A stretch of DNA of 64,000 nt from Anthopleura xanthogrammica (Eukaryota; Cnidaria; Anthozoa; Actiniaria; Actiniidae), in NCBI GenBank assembly GCA_964019055.1, contig OZ025219.1:3863868-3927867 (forward strand), given 5' to 3'. The notes under the pieces were generated by a model, which was not told the DNA's origin, did not search any database, and saw only the letters and a program-made list of their open reading frames with translations. Within the stretch, counting starts at the first letter, position 1. Each line of letters begins with the position of its first letter. This document shows positions 34,964-44,324 of this stretch, one piece after another. The position numbers and the translations under genes are program-made.

Positions 34964-35105
34964 TCAAAAACTCGTGCTTCGTGTTTCATCAGCGGATCCA
35001 AACACCGAGAAACTGATGAAAGCACGAGGCCGCAGGCCGAGTGCTTTTATTTGTTTCGAGGTGTTTGGATTCCCCTGATGAAACACGAAGCACGAGTTTT
35101 TGATG
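34964..35105. mobile_element. Foldback with C-GCA-G capped apex
   Basis: Arms CATCAAAAACTCGTGCTTCG (34,964 on) and its inverse (ending 35,105) enclose the apex CGAGGCCGCAGGCCGAG at about 35,025-35,041. The apex folds as GGCC-GCA-GGCC, tandem A-G/G-A mismatch, then C-G, A-T, C-G. Confidence 0.8.
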
Positions 35106-35422
35106 TGGTTTCTCAAACAAATTAATAATTCATTATAAACGTATATTACAACAATCATAAGAAAATGTAATGTTCAAGCATATTGAACTGATTCCATGTA
35201 TGTAAACTGAATAAAGATGAGTTAAAATCACAGAAAATGTACTCATTTATATTAGAATGACCATAAAAAAAACTGACCATAAAATGTATCGTGAAAAACT
35301 ATAAAGTAATCGCTTCTTTAGCAATATAGATCTATCGATTTTGTACATATGTAATAAATTATTATCACCGCATAGAGAAATATAAATAAAACGTCAAACC
35401 CAATACTTTCAACGAAATCATC

Positions 35423-35600
35423 ACTAGCTTAGTTGGTTACGCACTGGACTCAAAACCCAAAGGTCACCGCCAATGGTAAGAAGTAGGGTAATAAAATAAA
35501 ATAAAATAAAATAAAAGTTAATTAGGTCAAATAAAGGTTTTAAAAGGAAGTAAGAGAAAGAGAAAAAAAGAGAAAAAAGACCAAAAAAAAGTAAATGATA
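35423..35600 (+). mobile_element. tRNA-derived SINE, copy 2
   Basis: An A-box-like TAGCTTAGTTGG starts near 35,429. A degenerate B-box region follows, then an (AAAAT)n stretch at about 35,493-35,515 and a tail with TTAATTAGGTCAAATAAAGG and AAGAGAAAGAG resembling copy 1 at 9.3 kb. Confidence 0.55.
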
Positions 35601-35653
35601 AGAAATGAGCGAGAAATTTTAGAAGCCTAACAAATTTATGTTAATGAGTTCCA

Positions 35654-37607
35654 CACTGTAAAAACTGCCTGGTTAAAACAACCCAAAAACATTGGTAGAA
35701 TTCATGCACCTGAGATAACCAGTTTTTTTATGGTTGAAATAACCGTATTTATTGGTTATAAAAAAATTGGTTAATATAACCAAAAAATATTGGTTATTAT
35801 GACCAATTATAACAACCTCATTTTATTGGTTATAATAACCAAACGCATTGGTTAATGTAACCATAGTGATATTGGTTGTTATGAACTATAACCTTTAGGT
35901 TATACTAACCTTACGACATTGGTTATAATAACCAAACGCATTGGTTAATGTAACCATAGTGATATTGGTTGTTATGAACTATAACCTTTAGGTTATAACA
36001 AATCCCAAAATCCCCAGCAGTTTGAATTTGAATGACTGCAAATATTGAACATATTTCAACTGCATGGGGATTTGGAGATTTTGGATAATCATTACTAAGT
36101 GTCACAAAACTCCCTTAATGTTCTATTTCCAGTATAAACAAAAAGTTGAAAACAAAATCTAGAGGTTTTTGGGTTCGCTTAACCCATTTGAATAAAGTTT
36201 GGGTAGTTCAGATTCCATAGGTATTAGAAATAAAACATTTTGGATTTGAAACAGGATGTTAAGTAAGATGTGATGGGTACTCAGCTAATTTTCTTCTTAA
36301 TTTGCTATACCAGTTCTTCAGTATTCAACTTATATCTGTAGAAGTAAAAAAACATAGCTCATCTTTAATAACAAGACTAGTACAGAAAGTTGAGTGGTCA
36401 TTCAAGTTCTAATATCTGGAAATAGAAGAACTACAGTACTTCAGCAGTAGTTCAAATCTAAAAAATATTTCATCGATAAATTTGACTCTCTCAAACTAGT
36501 AACATTTCTTATATTAAGGTCCTCAAATAAGAGATTATACTATAAGAGATTATAATCTCTTATCTGAGGTTACTTATAGTTTTGAGAGAATCATGTAGCT
36601 AGAGTGACTACTAACTCTGATGTAACCAAAGGCATTTATACGAGTAAAGAATTGCTTACCATTCGACTTGAAATGCGAAACACCTTCTCCAAGTCATCTA
36701 GAAGTACTCCACTGATAATCCAGGAGGTTTATACGTTCAAAAGGCGATAAAAATTAGAGAAAAGAGCTAGAACACAAGAGCACCAACGACCGTTAACCGT
36801 TGAAAAATGGCGGGCTTCTTGCTAGACGCGATGCATGATGGGTATTTAGCCCTCGCAAGTAGTCATGGGACTCGTTCCCAGTTTCCTTCCAATCACCACT
36901 TAATTCGCTAAAATTACGCTAAAACCACAAAATATACATATTTTCGTGTTTCTTTTCGTATAGTGCAGGAAATCGTTCCTTGGTTGAGATTATAGCCATA
37001 AAAACGTGACATTTTAACTGTAGTATATAATCGAGTTTTGGTAGGATACCCGTTCATTGAAAGGGGCCCATGGAGGCAAATATTACATTTCAGTTTAGTA
37101 CCGAAACTCAGTTGAAACTGCAGATATGTCTGATCTCGTTCACAAATAAAAATTCCGGAATGATTTGGTCGAGCTGACAACCCTATCCTTGGCAATATTA
37201 ACAACCCCTTACATTTGGTTGTTATGACCTATCTTCTTTGGGTTAAAAAACTAACCAATTTTTTTTGGCTGTAACAACCATAAAGATTGTATGAAAGCAA
37301 AATGCGTTTTTGAGGTGTTGTTTTTTATATAAAGAGAGCAAGTATCATAGGTTGTCTTGACCAAAATAGATCTGTTAATAACAACCATATTGCTTTTGGT
37401 CATCTTATCGACCAATAAACAATCGGTCGTAATGACCGTTTCAATTGGTTATGAGTATGACGGTTGTTTCAACCAAAATAAATCTGGTAACAACTACCAT
37501 ATTGATTTTGGTTGTTTTCCCAACCAATAAGAAATTGGTTGAAATGACCATTTCAATTGGTTATAACCATTCTTTTTGGTTGTTTCAACCAGGCAGTTTT
37601 TACAGTG
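35654..37607. mobile_element. Non-autonomous CACTA/EnSpm-like element with subterminal repeats
   Basis: The termini are CACTGTAAAAACTGCCTGG and its inverse ending CAGTG. Just inside both ends lie many copies of a short palindromic motif of the type TTGGTTATAATAACC (about 35,700-36,000 and 37,200-37,600), in both orientations. CACTG termini plus subterminal arrays are the signature of CACTA elements. No transposase frame is seen. Flanking trinucleotides CCA and CAA do not match perfectly. Confidence 0.6.
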
Positions 37608-37759
37608 CAAACCCATGGGTTTGGATATCCAAACACACGTGTTTGGATGTTATTACCATCCGATGTTGGATCATGGTATCCAAGGGTATGCACGTGATAC
37701 TAAAATAAGCACCCGATTGGACTATGAAGTAATGAATTATTAATGAGTTTGAGAACCTC

Positions 37760-37857
37760 GGATCCCAAGTTAGGACGCGCAGTCCTATCCTTGACATGGA
37801 GGAAAGTGGTGCTTCCCAGGAAACACAGCAGGTCTTCTTAGTCCTTTTTAATAGTAT
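37760..37857 (+). pseudogene. Split Polinton protein, middle segment
   Basis: After the composite insertion, coding sequence resumes with DMEESGASQETQQVFLVLFN and runs straight into the gypsy LTR at 37,858. The reading continues in phase beyond the gypsy at 44,325 once the duplicated GTAT is discounted. The start of this segment is approximate. Confidence 0.6.
37854..37857. repeat. Gypsy target-site duplication, left (GTAT)
   Basis: GTAT precedes the LTR at 37,858 and follows the other LTR at 44,325-44,328. Four to five bp is usual for Ty3/gypsy elements. Confidence 0.8.
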
Positions 37858-38031
37858 TGTACCACACCATTGGGTCCGGGTGGATGATACTGGTTTAATT
37901 GAACATTGGTTTACTGTTTAAATATCAGTTCTTAGATCCCTTGATGATTGGGTTACATAACTAGGGGTTGCATAATCATTTTCAATTCTTAATTCATTAC
38001 GCTATTTATAATCCGTTAATCCTTTGTAACA
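37858..38031 (-). repeat. Gypsy 3' LTR (174 bp)
   Basis: Begins TGTACCACACC and ends CCTTTGTAACA on the plus strand, i.e. TG...CA in either reading. I find no difference from the other LTR at 44,151-44,324. Confidence 0.95.
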
Positions 38032-38047
38032 CTGCCCCCCTCCAGAC
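38032..38047 (-). promoter_or_regulatory. Polypurine tract of the gypsy
   Basis: On the minus strand CTGGAGGGGGGCAG directly abuts the 3' LTR. This is the expected primer for plus-strand DNA synthesis. Confidence 0.8.
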
Positions 38048-38149
38048 AAAAATTTGTCCGTCCCGGACTCTAATTCATATTAGAAGTAAATGTTCATTGT
38101 CTTTGAAATGTCCTTATGAGAAAAAAAAATTATATCTCTTTCTTTTTCC

Positions 38150-38465
38150 TTCTGTTTCTGTCTCATTTGCTTCTTCTGTCTCATCTTCTTCATCTGTCTC
38201 ATTTGCTTAATCTCTTTCATCTGTTTCATGTGTTTCATCTTTTTCATCTGTTTCATCTTCTTCATCTGTTTCATCTGCTTCATCTGTTTCATCTTTTTCA
38301 TCTGTTTTATCTTCTTCATCTGTTTCATCTGCTTCATCTGTTTCATCTTCTTCATTTGTTTCATCTGCTTCATCTGTTTCATCTGTCTCAACTTCTTCAT
38401 CTGTTTCATCTTCTTCATCTGTTTCATCTGTTTCATCTGCTTCATCTGTTTCATCTTTCTCATTT
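38150..38465 (-). repeat. TTCATC-type microsatellite coding an acidic tail
   Basis: Irregular tandem repeats of TTCATCTGT/TTCATCTTC run from the pol C-terminus through its stop codon at 38,207 and about 55 bp beyond. On the minus strand they encode an 80-residue run of Asp, Glu and Thr (DETDEADETDETDEED and similar). Confidence 0.9.
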
Positions 38466-41400
38466 GGACTTGTCAGATGAAAGTCTTTAAATCTGCTAGG
38501 GAGCTTGATAGCCCTTTTGGGTCTTTGTTTAGAAGCTGTTTCATTTGTTGTTTCTCGTGAGTCTTTTCTTGTTTCTTGTTCCACGACTTGCTTATTTTGT
38601 CTTGTTTTGTTTTTTGGATCTTGTCTTCTTTGCAGTCTTTTACTCTTGTCTGTTTTCTTAGATCTGGTCTTGTTTCTTGACTCTTGATTTCGCTGTGGGT
38701 CAACTTTGGTTGCTGTTGTTGTTTCTTGATTGTTCCTTGCTTCCCTGTCGGATTGAGGTAGACTGTCTTTTGCTGCTGCGTTTTCTTCTGTTCTTCGTTC
38801 CTTTATTGTCTCAAACCAGTCGGGGGAATCTCCATTGTACTTACAAAGTCGATCTTTATGGACGATGCGTGGTTTAGCTCTGGGTGATCGTAAAATCTCG
38901 TAGATCATGTCGTTAATTTTCCTCTTTACAAGATAAGGTCCATCCCAGTTACTTTGAAGTTTTGGAGTGATACCTTTCTTTCTCTTTGGTAGATAGTATC
39001 GGACAGCATCTCCCTTGTGATATACGTCACTAGCAGAACCAATATCATATCTGCGCTTCATTTTGTCGCTGGAGATCTTCAGGTTTGATCTTGCAAAGTC
39101 GTGAACTTCGGCCAAAGAGTCTTCAAGTTTAGAAATGTAGTCATTATGCGTTGTTTTCTCTGGTATTTTTTCTTTTGGACTACCAAACATGATGTCAACG
39201 GGTAAGCGTAACTCTCTTCCAAACATCAACTTTGATGGGCTGCAACCAGTCGATTCGTGTGTAGCAGATCGATAGGCCATAATCAGGTAGGGAACATGGC
39301 GGTCCCAATCCCGTTGATGTTCTTCTATGTACTTGGATAGTTGATCTTCCAAAGTTCTGTTAAATCGTTCCACCATCCCATCAGATTGAGGACGATAAGG
39401 CGTTGTCCGGGTTTTCCTGATACCAAGCAATGTACACACATTTGAAAACAACTTGGACTCGAAATTTCTCCCTTGATCTGAATGTAGTTCTCCAGGCACT
39501 CCAAATCTTGAAATTACTTCAGTTACTAAGGCATCTGCTACTGTCTTGGCTTCCTGATCAGGGAGTGGAATTGCCTCCATCCACTTGGTAAAATAATCGC
39601 CAATGATCAACAAATACTTGTTTCCCTGTTCGCTGATTGGGAGTGGTCCCAAAATATCAACAGCAAGCCTTTCCATTGGAGCACCACAAACGTACTGTTT
39701 AAGAGGTGTTCTGTTCTTGCGTTTGGGTCCTTTCCTTTTTGCGCATGGTTCACACTTTCGGCACCAATTTTCCACGTCTTTTCTGCAGCTGACCCAATAG
39801 AATCGATTTCTTAATCTTGCAAGTGTCTTCGTTATACCCAGATGACCCGACGTTGGTTCATCATGGACTTCTCTTAGAATGTCTTCTTGTAGACTAACTG
39901 GTACTATCAGCTGAGTTGGTGGTGGTGTTTGGCGACTATTTTCTAGCTTACGGTATAGTACACCATGTTGTAGTTCCAGTGAATTCCATTGTGCCCAGTA
40001 GGCTTTGATTTTGGGACTGTAACGTGCTACCTGGTTCCATTTGGGCTTTTCCTCCTTTTCCAACCAAAGGATGATTTGGCGAAGTGTTGGGTCGTCTAGC
40101 TGTGTCTGTCGTAATTCACTCTTCTCCCAACATTTTCCTTGGTTAGTCTGTACAGGTTCTTCATTCTCAGCTGTGGTCTTTTGGAGCAACGAGACTTTGG
40201 GGTGACAATGGTCTGTTCTTTCTTTCGATTCTTCAAAGGCCAGACTCTCTTCGATTTCTCTTCGTTCACAGTACTTGCAGGTCATTGTTGCACATGGTCG
40301 TCTTGATAATGCGTCCGCGTTTCCATGTTTAAGACCAGAGCGGTGAATAATAGTAAAGTTGTACTGTTGAATCTTTTCCAACCATCTAGCAATCTGATCT
40401 TTAGGATTCTTGAAATTCAAGAGCCACTGCAACGCTGAATGATCTGTCCTTAGTAGAAATTCTCTGCCATACAAATATGCATTGAAATGTTCTATGGCAT
40501 TAACAACTGCCAAAAGCTCTCTTCTTGTGACGCAATAATTTGACTCTTGTTTCGAAAGAGTTCTACTGAAGTACGCAATGACATGCTCCTTTCCATCTGT
40601 AACTTGTGAGAGGACAGCTCCTATACTAGCTTTGCTTGCATCTGTATCGAGAATATAAGGCTTGTTTGGATCTGGGTAGGCCAGAATTGGACTTGTTTGT
40701 AGAGCTCTCTTCAATTCAGCAAAGGCAATACGACAATCTTCATTCCAATCAAATGTGCTGTTTTTTTCAGTAAGTTTATGTAGAGGTCTGGCGACAGCTG
40801 CAAAGTTGAAAATAAAACGTCTGTAATAAGAGCACAGTCCTAGAAAACTTCTAACTTCTTTGACGCAGAGTGGAACTGGCCACTCTTGTATGACTCTAGT
40901 CTTTTCTGGATCTGCTGAAATTCCCTCTTGTCCAACGATGTGTCCAAGAAAATTCACCTCTCTTGCAAATAATACGCACTTCTTAGAATTCAGTTTTAAG
41001 TTCGCTTCTCTTAACTTCTGAAATACTTGTTTCAGGTTACGAACCTCTTCTTCAAAGTCTGCGGCATGAACGAGTATGTCGTCAATATATACTAGAGCAG
41101 TCGTCAATGGTAACTGTGATAAGACAGCTTCCATCAGTCTTTGAAAGGTTGCCGGGGCATTGCACAGTCCAAACGGCATTACTAGAAAGTGCCAGAGTCC
41201 TTTTCCTGTGGAAAACGCTGTTTTTTCCTTGGATGTCTCATCCAGCTCCACCTGCCAGTAGCCACTTTTCAAATCTAATGCCGAGAACCATCTGGAGCCA
41301 GCAAGACAATCCAACGTCGAATCCAACCTCGGCAGTGGATAGGCATCTTTTTTTGTTACTGAATTCAACTTTCTGTAATCCACACAGAATCTCGTGGTGC

Positions 41401-42550
41401 CATCTTTCTTACGTACTAACACAATAGGCGCACACCAAGGACTTGTTGACGGCTCTATTATCCCTTTGTCTAACATCTCAGTTACAGCTTGATCTGCTTC
41501 AACGGTCTTCGACAGTGGCAAGCGACGTGGAGCCTGTTTAATTGGTTTTGTCTCGCCAGTAACGATGGCGTGTTTTACCATGTTAGTTCTACCAATATCG
41601 TCAAGTCCTTTAGAAAATAAATCTTGTTCTTCAAGGAGTAACTTCTTGAACTGCTGTTGCTGAGCCTCATTCAAGTTTCCTGCATTCCGACTGTAGACGT
41701 TCTTGAGTAACTCAGGTAATTCCATGTCTTCCTTTTCTTCATCATAGTATTTTCCAATTGACGGCGTAGTAATGCTAACACATGGTTCACAGACAGCAAT
41801 CTCAGTGTTTCTGCGTAATTTCTTTCTTCCAGGTGATAAGTTCACTATCCTTACTGGCACGAATCCGTCTTTCAGATCAACAAGTGTTCGTCTTACTACT
41901 ATGCCTCCAGTTTCACTTTCAGTAAATTCCTTCGTAGGTCCAACAGTTCGTAGGCCATTTTGGTTACCTGCTGCCATTACTTTCGCTTTAACGAACACTT
42001 CTGTAAAAGGCTTCAGTTTCACATTTTCATCCAGAACCACACGAAGTACTTGCGGTGAACTTCCAGAATCAGCTAGCTCCATCGGAATGCCAGCTTCATC
42101 AACGGTTAACAGCATTTCTCCATAGTTAATTATGCAGTTGTGCATTCTTAGAAAATCCCCTCCAAGTAGACAATTAGACGACATTGAAACGATCCAAAAC
42201 TCGTGACTGGTCTTGGTTTCTCCAATAGTTAGTGATAGTACACATCTAGCTTGGACGTGAACAGTTCCTCCTCCCAGTACATTGATCCTCTCTTCTTTGG
42301 TTTCCAGCAGTTGAACTTTTGTCTTCTTTGTAATAACTTCCAAAAACGTCGGATTCAAAAGTGAAATGTCAGCGCCAGAGTCTATCAGACAGCTACACTG
42401 TACATCCTCGATAAACGCTGGTACAAACAGTCCTCCACAATCTGTAATTCTTGGGGCACCCTCTAAAATGGTCGACCTCGGCCCCTTGAGCTCGACCTTT
42501 GGAAGTTTCCCTGTGTTGACGTTCTTGAATTTTCCTGTGAGAACTCTGTT
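38207..42550 (-). CDS. pol: Gypsy Pol polyprotein (protease-RT-RNase H-integrase)
   Basis: The frame is open on the minus strand from a TAG at about 42,551 to the stop at 38,207, about 1,447 codons, all in -1 relative to gag. It has no own ATG near its start and would be expressed by frameshifting. Protease active site is DSGAD at about 42,370-42,384. RT has FCVDYRKLN, LDLKSGYWQVELDE, MPFGLCNAPATFQRLM and the catalytic YIDD at 41,079-41,090. RNase H has DTDASKASIGAVLSQ and RTDHSALQW. Integrase has the HHCC finger (GHLGITKTL ... CRKCEPCAKRK), a DDE core (AVDILGPLP, HSDQGRNFES, MVERFNRTLED) and a GPY/F-like SNWDGPYLVKR. The C-terminal ~80 residues are the acidic repeat. The gene is undamaged. 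Confidence 0.95.
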   Translation of the reverse strand, partial: NRVLTGKFKNVNTGKLPKVELKGPRSTILEGAPRITDCGGLFVPAFIEDVQCSCLIDSGADISLLNPTFLEVITKKTKVQLLETKEERINVLGGGTVHVQARCVLSLTIGETKTSHEFWIVSMSSNCLLGGDFLRMHNCIINYGEMLLTVDEAGIPMELADSGSSPQVLRVVLDENVKLKPFTEVFVKAKVMAAGNQNGLRTVGPTKEFTESETGGIVVRRTLVDLKDGFVPVRIVNLSPGRKKLRRNTEIAVCEPCVSITTPSIGKYYDEEKEDMELPELLKNVYSRNAGNLNEAQQQQFKKLLLEEQDLFSKGLDDIGRTNMVKHAIVTGETKPIKQAPRRLPLSKTVEADQAVTEMLDKGIIEPSTSPWCAPIVLVRKKDGTTRFCVDYRKLNSVTKKDAYPLPRLDSTLDCLAGSRWFSALDLKSGYWQVELDETSKEKTAFSTGKGLWHFLVMPFGLCNAPATFQRLMEAVLSQLPLTTALVYIDDILVHAADFEEEVRNLKQVFQKLREANLKLNSKKCVLFAREVNFLGHIVGQEGISADPEKTRVIQEWPVPLCVKEVRSFLGLCSYYRRFIFNFAAVARPLHKLTEKNSTFDWNEDCRIAFAELKRALQTSPILAYPDPNKPYILDTDASKASIGAVLSQVTDGKEHVIAYFSRTLSKQESNYCVTRRELLAVVNAIEHFNAYLYGREFLLRTDHSALQWLLNFKNPKDQIARWLEKIQQYNFTIIHRSGLKHGNADALSRRPCATMTCKYCERREIEESLAFEESKERTDHCHPKVSLLQKTTAENEEPVQTNQGKCWEKSELRQTQLDDPTLRQIILWLEKEEKPKWNQVARYSPKIKAYWAQWNSLELQHGVLYRKLENSRQTPPPTQLIVPVSLQEDILREVHDEPTSGHLGITKTLARLRNRFYWVSCRKDVENWCRKCEPCAKRKGPKRKNRTPLKQYVCGAPMERLAVDILGPLPISEQGNKYLLIIGDYFTKWMEAIPLPDQEAKTVADALVTEVISRFGVPGELHSDQGRNFESKLFSNVCTLLGIRKTRTTPYRPQSDGMVERFNRTLEDQLSKYIEEHQRDWDRHVPYLIMAYRSATHESTGCSPSKLMFGRELRLPVDIMFGSPKEKIPEKTTHNDYISKLEDSLAEVHDFARSNLKISSDKMKRRYDIGSASDVYHKGDAVRYYLPKRKKGITPKLQSNWDGPYLVKRKINDMIYEILRSPRAKPRIVHKDRLCKYNGDSPDWFETIKERRTEENAAAKDSLPQSDREARNNQETTTATKVDPQRNQESRNKTRSKKTDKSKRLQRRQDPKNKTRQNKQVVEQETRKDSRETTNETASKQRPKRAIKLPSRFKDFHLTSPNEKDETDEADETDETDEEDETDEEVETDETDEADETNEEDETDEADETDEEDKTDEKDETDEADETDEEDETDEKDETHETDERD

Positions 42551-44055
42551 CTATCTTGGCTTTGACGTGGGAATCCTGTTGCATCTTGTCGGCTCTGTGG
42601 AAGGCCTATGGTATCCTGTCTCTGCGGCGGGAATCCTGTGGTACTCAATCTTTGTGTCGGGAACCCTGTGGCAACGTGGCGTTGTTGTGGGAACCCTGTG
42701 GCATCTTGCTGTCTTTGTTGCTGGAACCCTCTAGTGCTGTAAAATCGTTGTGTCGGTTCTGTATTGTTGGGGCGCTGTTGTTGAAACTCTACTGCTTTGT
42801 TAAACGGGCATGATGATTGAAGGTGTCCCAGTTCGTTACAACAATAGCATCTGGATAATCTCTGTCGGTCAAATCTCCGAGTTTGTCCTCTTTGTTTTAC
42901 TTCTTCAAGAACTTTTCCTATAAGTGATCCCAGCTTCCCAATTTCACTCTCGACGCTACTCTCCATTGTTGGTGATCTCTCTTTAAATTTATCGCTTGTC
43001 GAACTCTCTTGCAAATTAAATTGACGAGCATGAGTAAATCCTTTTGAATGTATGTGTCCCCAGCGATCGGCCAGTTGATACGATTCCAATTCCAATGCAA
43101 TTTCGAGCGCTGCTTGCGTGTTCTTAGGTCGGCCTTGTCTCACTTTCATTCTGTTATCGTCTGGTAGCGCGTCAATAAATTGATCCTTGGCCAACGTATC
43201 TTGTAGTTCAGCTTCCGCTCCCGGATACGCAAGTTTGACTAGTCTCTCCAAATCAGATGCTAGCTCGGGTAATGATTCTTCACGCTTTTTGACTCGGGTT
43301 TTAAACTTTGCTCTCGCCAGTTCAGATTGGTGGGTCGCTCCGAAGCGGTTTTCCAGTGCTTTGGCAAGTGTGTTAAAATCTTGTCGGTTTTCTTGAGATA
43401 AATTACTCAAAACCATTGTTGCGTTTCCCTTTAGACTAGTAGCTAAGAATGAGGCCTTTTGTTCCTGAGACCAATCATTCAATTGTGAAACAATTTCAAA
43501 CTGCGCGTTGTAGGCTTCCCATGGCGTAGTTCCATCGTACGGAGGAGGCAATTGAATAGGCCTGGATGTTTTCCGTGTATTTGAACCAAATTCCATTGCA
43601 TGTGTCAAGGTTTCCTCCAACTTCACATTTAATTTCTGTTCCAAAAGTTGTACATGCTCCAAGGCGTTACTCAATTCGCTGATTTTATTGTCTATGAATG
43701 ACAATAGAACGGTTTGGTTTTCGCTATCCAGGTCGGTTGTTGTTTTGCATTCCAGTTTACAGAGGCGTGACTCCATCTCCCGTATTTGCTCTCTATAAGT
43801 CAGATCCATCCTCTCGATGTGTAACTTCTGGCTTTCCACAATCGACAGTAAATTATCAATTTGCTGTTGCGATTCCACTCTCTCAGACTCAAATTTAGCG
43901 ATAAAAATTTCAACTTCCTCCAACGTTTGCGTTACACGACTCTCGAATCCTTCTTTGTAGGCGTAATTATTGTTGATGTCGGGCGGCATAATTTCTTGCT
44001 GATCCTCTGTAATTCCCATATCTTTCATTCTTGCTGTCGATCGAGTTTCCATCAT
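42463..44055 (-). CDS. gag: Gypsy Gag polyprotein
   Basis: An intact frame of 530 codons from ATG 44,055. Residues about 25-100 are predicted coiled coil (VEIFIAKFESERVESQQQID and onwards). Residues about 165-335 are the capsid region (PPPYDGTTPWEAYNAQFEIV, FNTLAKALENRFGATHQSEL). A CCHC zinc knuckle CYCCNELGHLQSSC sits at about residue 408. The tail is Gln/Thr/Gly rich with repeated TGFP(Q/T)QR-like units and ends in an Arg/Ser-rich RNA-binding-like segment. It forms the virus-like particle and packages the RNA. It overlaps pol by about 88 nt. Confidence 0.93.
   Translation of the reverse strand: MMETRSTARMKDMGITEDQQEIMPPDINNNYAYKEGFESRVTQTLEEVEIFIAKFESERVESQQQIDNLLSIVESQKLHIERMDLTYREQIREMESRLCKLECKTTTDLDSENQTVLLSFIDNKISELSNALEHVQLLEQKLNVKLEETLTHAMEFGSNTRKTSRPIQLPPPYDGTTPWEAYNAQFEIVSQLNDWSQEQKASFLATSLKGNATMVLSNLSQENRQDFNTLAKALENRFGATHQSELARAKFKTRVKKREESLPELASDLERLVKLAYPGAEAELQDTLAKDQFIDALPDDNRMKVRQGRPKNTQAALEIALELESYQLADRWGHIHSKGFTHARQFNLQESSTSDKFKERSPTMESSVESEIGKLGSLIGKVLEEVKQRGQTRRFDRQRLSRCYCCNELGHLQSSCPFNKAVEFQQQRPNNTEPTQRFYSTRGFQQQRQQDATGFPQQRHVATGFPTQRLSTTGFPPQRQDTIGLPQSRQDATGFPRQSQDRTEFSQENSRTSTQGNFQRSSSRGRGRPF
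42470..42511 (-). promoter_or_regulatory. Programmed -1 frameshift signal (gag to pol)
   Basis: On the minus strand the gag frame reads CAG GGA AAC, giving the heptamer G GGA AAC (42,511-42,505), a canonical X XXY YYZ slippery site. After a 7-nt spacer, GGTCGAGCTC (42,497-42,488) pairs with GAGGTCGACC (42,479-42,470): 6 bp, a G-G mismatch, 3 more bp and an 8-nt loop. The -1 shift leads directly into the pol frame, which has no stop before the protease. Confidence 0.88.
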
Positions 44056-44132
44056 TAAACAAATTTAAACCAAGAGGCCAAGAAAAATCCTTTTGCGAAG
44101 ACTTGAAATCTTGAATTCCTCGGGAACTAAAC

Positions 44133-44150
44133 CTTGCTCTGCTACCAAAT
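44133..44150 (-). promoter_or_regulatory. Primer binding site, initiator tRNA-Met
   Basis: On the minus strand TTTGGTAGCAGAGCAAG follows the 5' LTR. TGGTAGCAGAG is complementary to the 3' end of animal initiator methionine tRNA. It starts about 2 nt after the LTR. Confidence 0.88.
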
Positions 44151-44324
44151 TGTACCACACCATTGGGTCCGGGTGGATGATACTGGTTTAATTGAACATT
44201 GGTTTACTGTTTAAATATCAGTTCTTAGATCCCTTGATGATTGGGTTACATAACTAGGGGTTGCATAATCATTTTCAATTCTTAATTCATTACGCTATTT
44301 ATAATCCGTTAATCCTTTGTAACA
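44151..44324 (-). repeat. Gypsy 5' LTR (174 bp)
   Basis: Identical by eye to 37,858-38,031. It starts transcription for the minus-strand element; an obvious TATA box was not identified with confidence. Confidence 0.95.

Larger units (their letters stand above)
35104..37757. mobile_element. 2.65-kb element with inverted ends
   Basis: GGTTTCTCAAAC...TTAATAATTCATT at 35,108-35,136 is inverted at 37,728-37,757. The end sequence also occurs near 9,651. The interior holds a SINE and a CACTA-like element but no transposase. Confidence 0.55.
34960..37760. mobile_element. Composite foldback/CACTA-like insertion in a Polinton gene
   Basis: The reading frame of the split Polinton gene is lost at about 34,960 and recovered at about 37,760. 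Between lie a capped foldback (34,964-35,105), an inverted-end element (35,104-37,757), a SINE copy (35,423) and a CACTA-like element (35,654-37,607). The outer parts may all belong to one large element. Confidence 0.65.
37858..44324 (-). mobile_element. Complete, recent Ty3/gypsy LTR retrotransposon
   Basis: A 6,467-bp element in minus orientation inside the Polinton. It has identical 174-bp LTRs, a 4-bp target duplication, a primer binding site, a purine tract, intact gag, and intact pol in the -1 frame with a strong frameshift signal. Domain order in pol (protease, RT, RNase H, integrase) is that of Ty3/gypsy (Metaviridae). LTR identity over 174 bp and undamaged genes indicate a young and possibly active copy. 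No envelope gene was seen. Confidence 0.95.

Noticed and set aside
38080..38560. Phe/Leu/Ile/Met-rich frames over the TTCATC repeat
   Set aside because: Low-complexity shadows of the acidic tail of the gypsy Pol.
42358..42358. TTG at this position as the start of Pol
   Set aside because: The frame is open upstream to about 42,550 and the protease motif lies before this codon; Pol is reached by frameshifting, not by its own start.
37858..44324. The 174-bp direct repeats as part of the Polinton
   Set aside because: They are TG...CA bounded, flanked by GTAT and enclose gag/pol; they are LTRs of a nested element.
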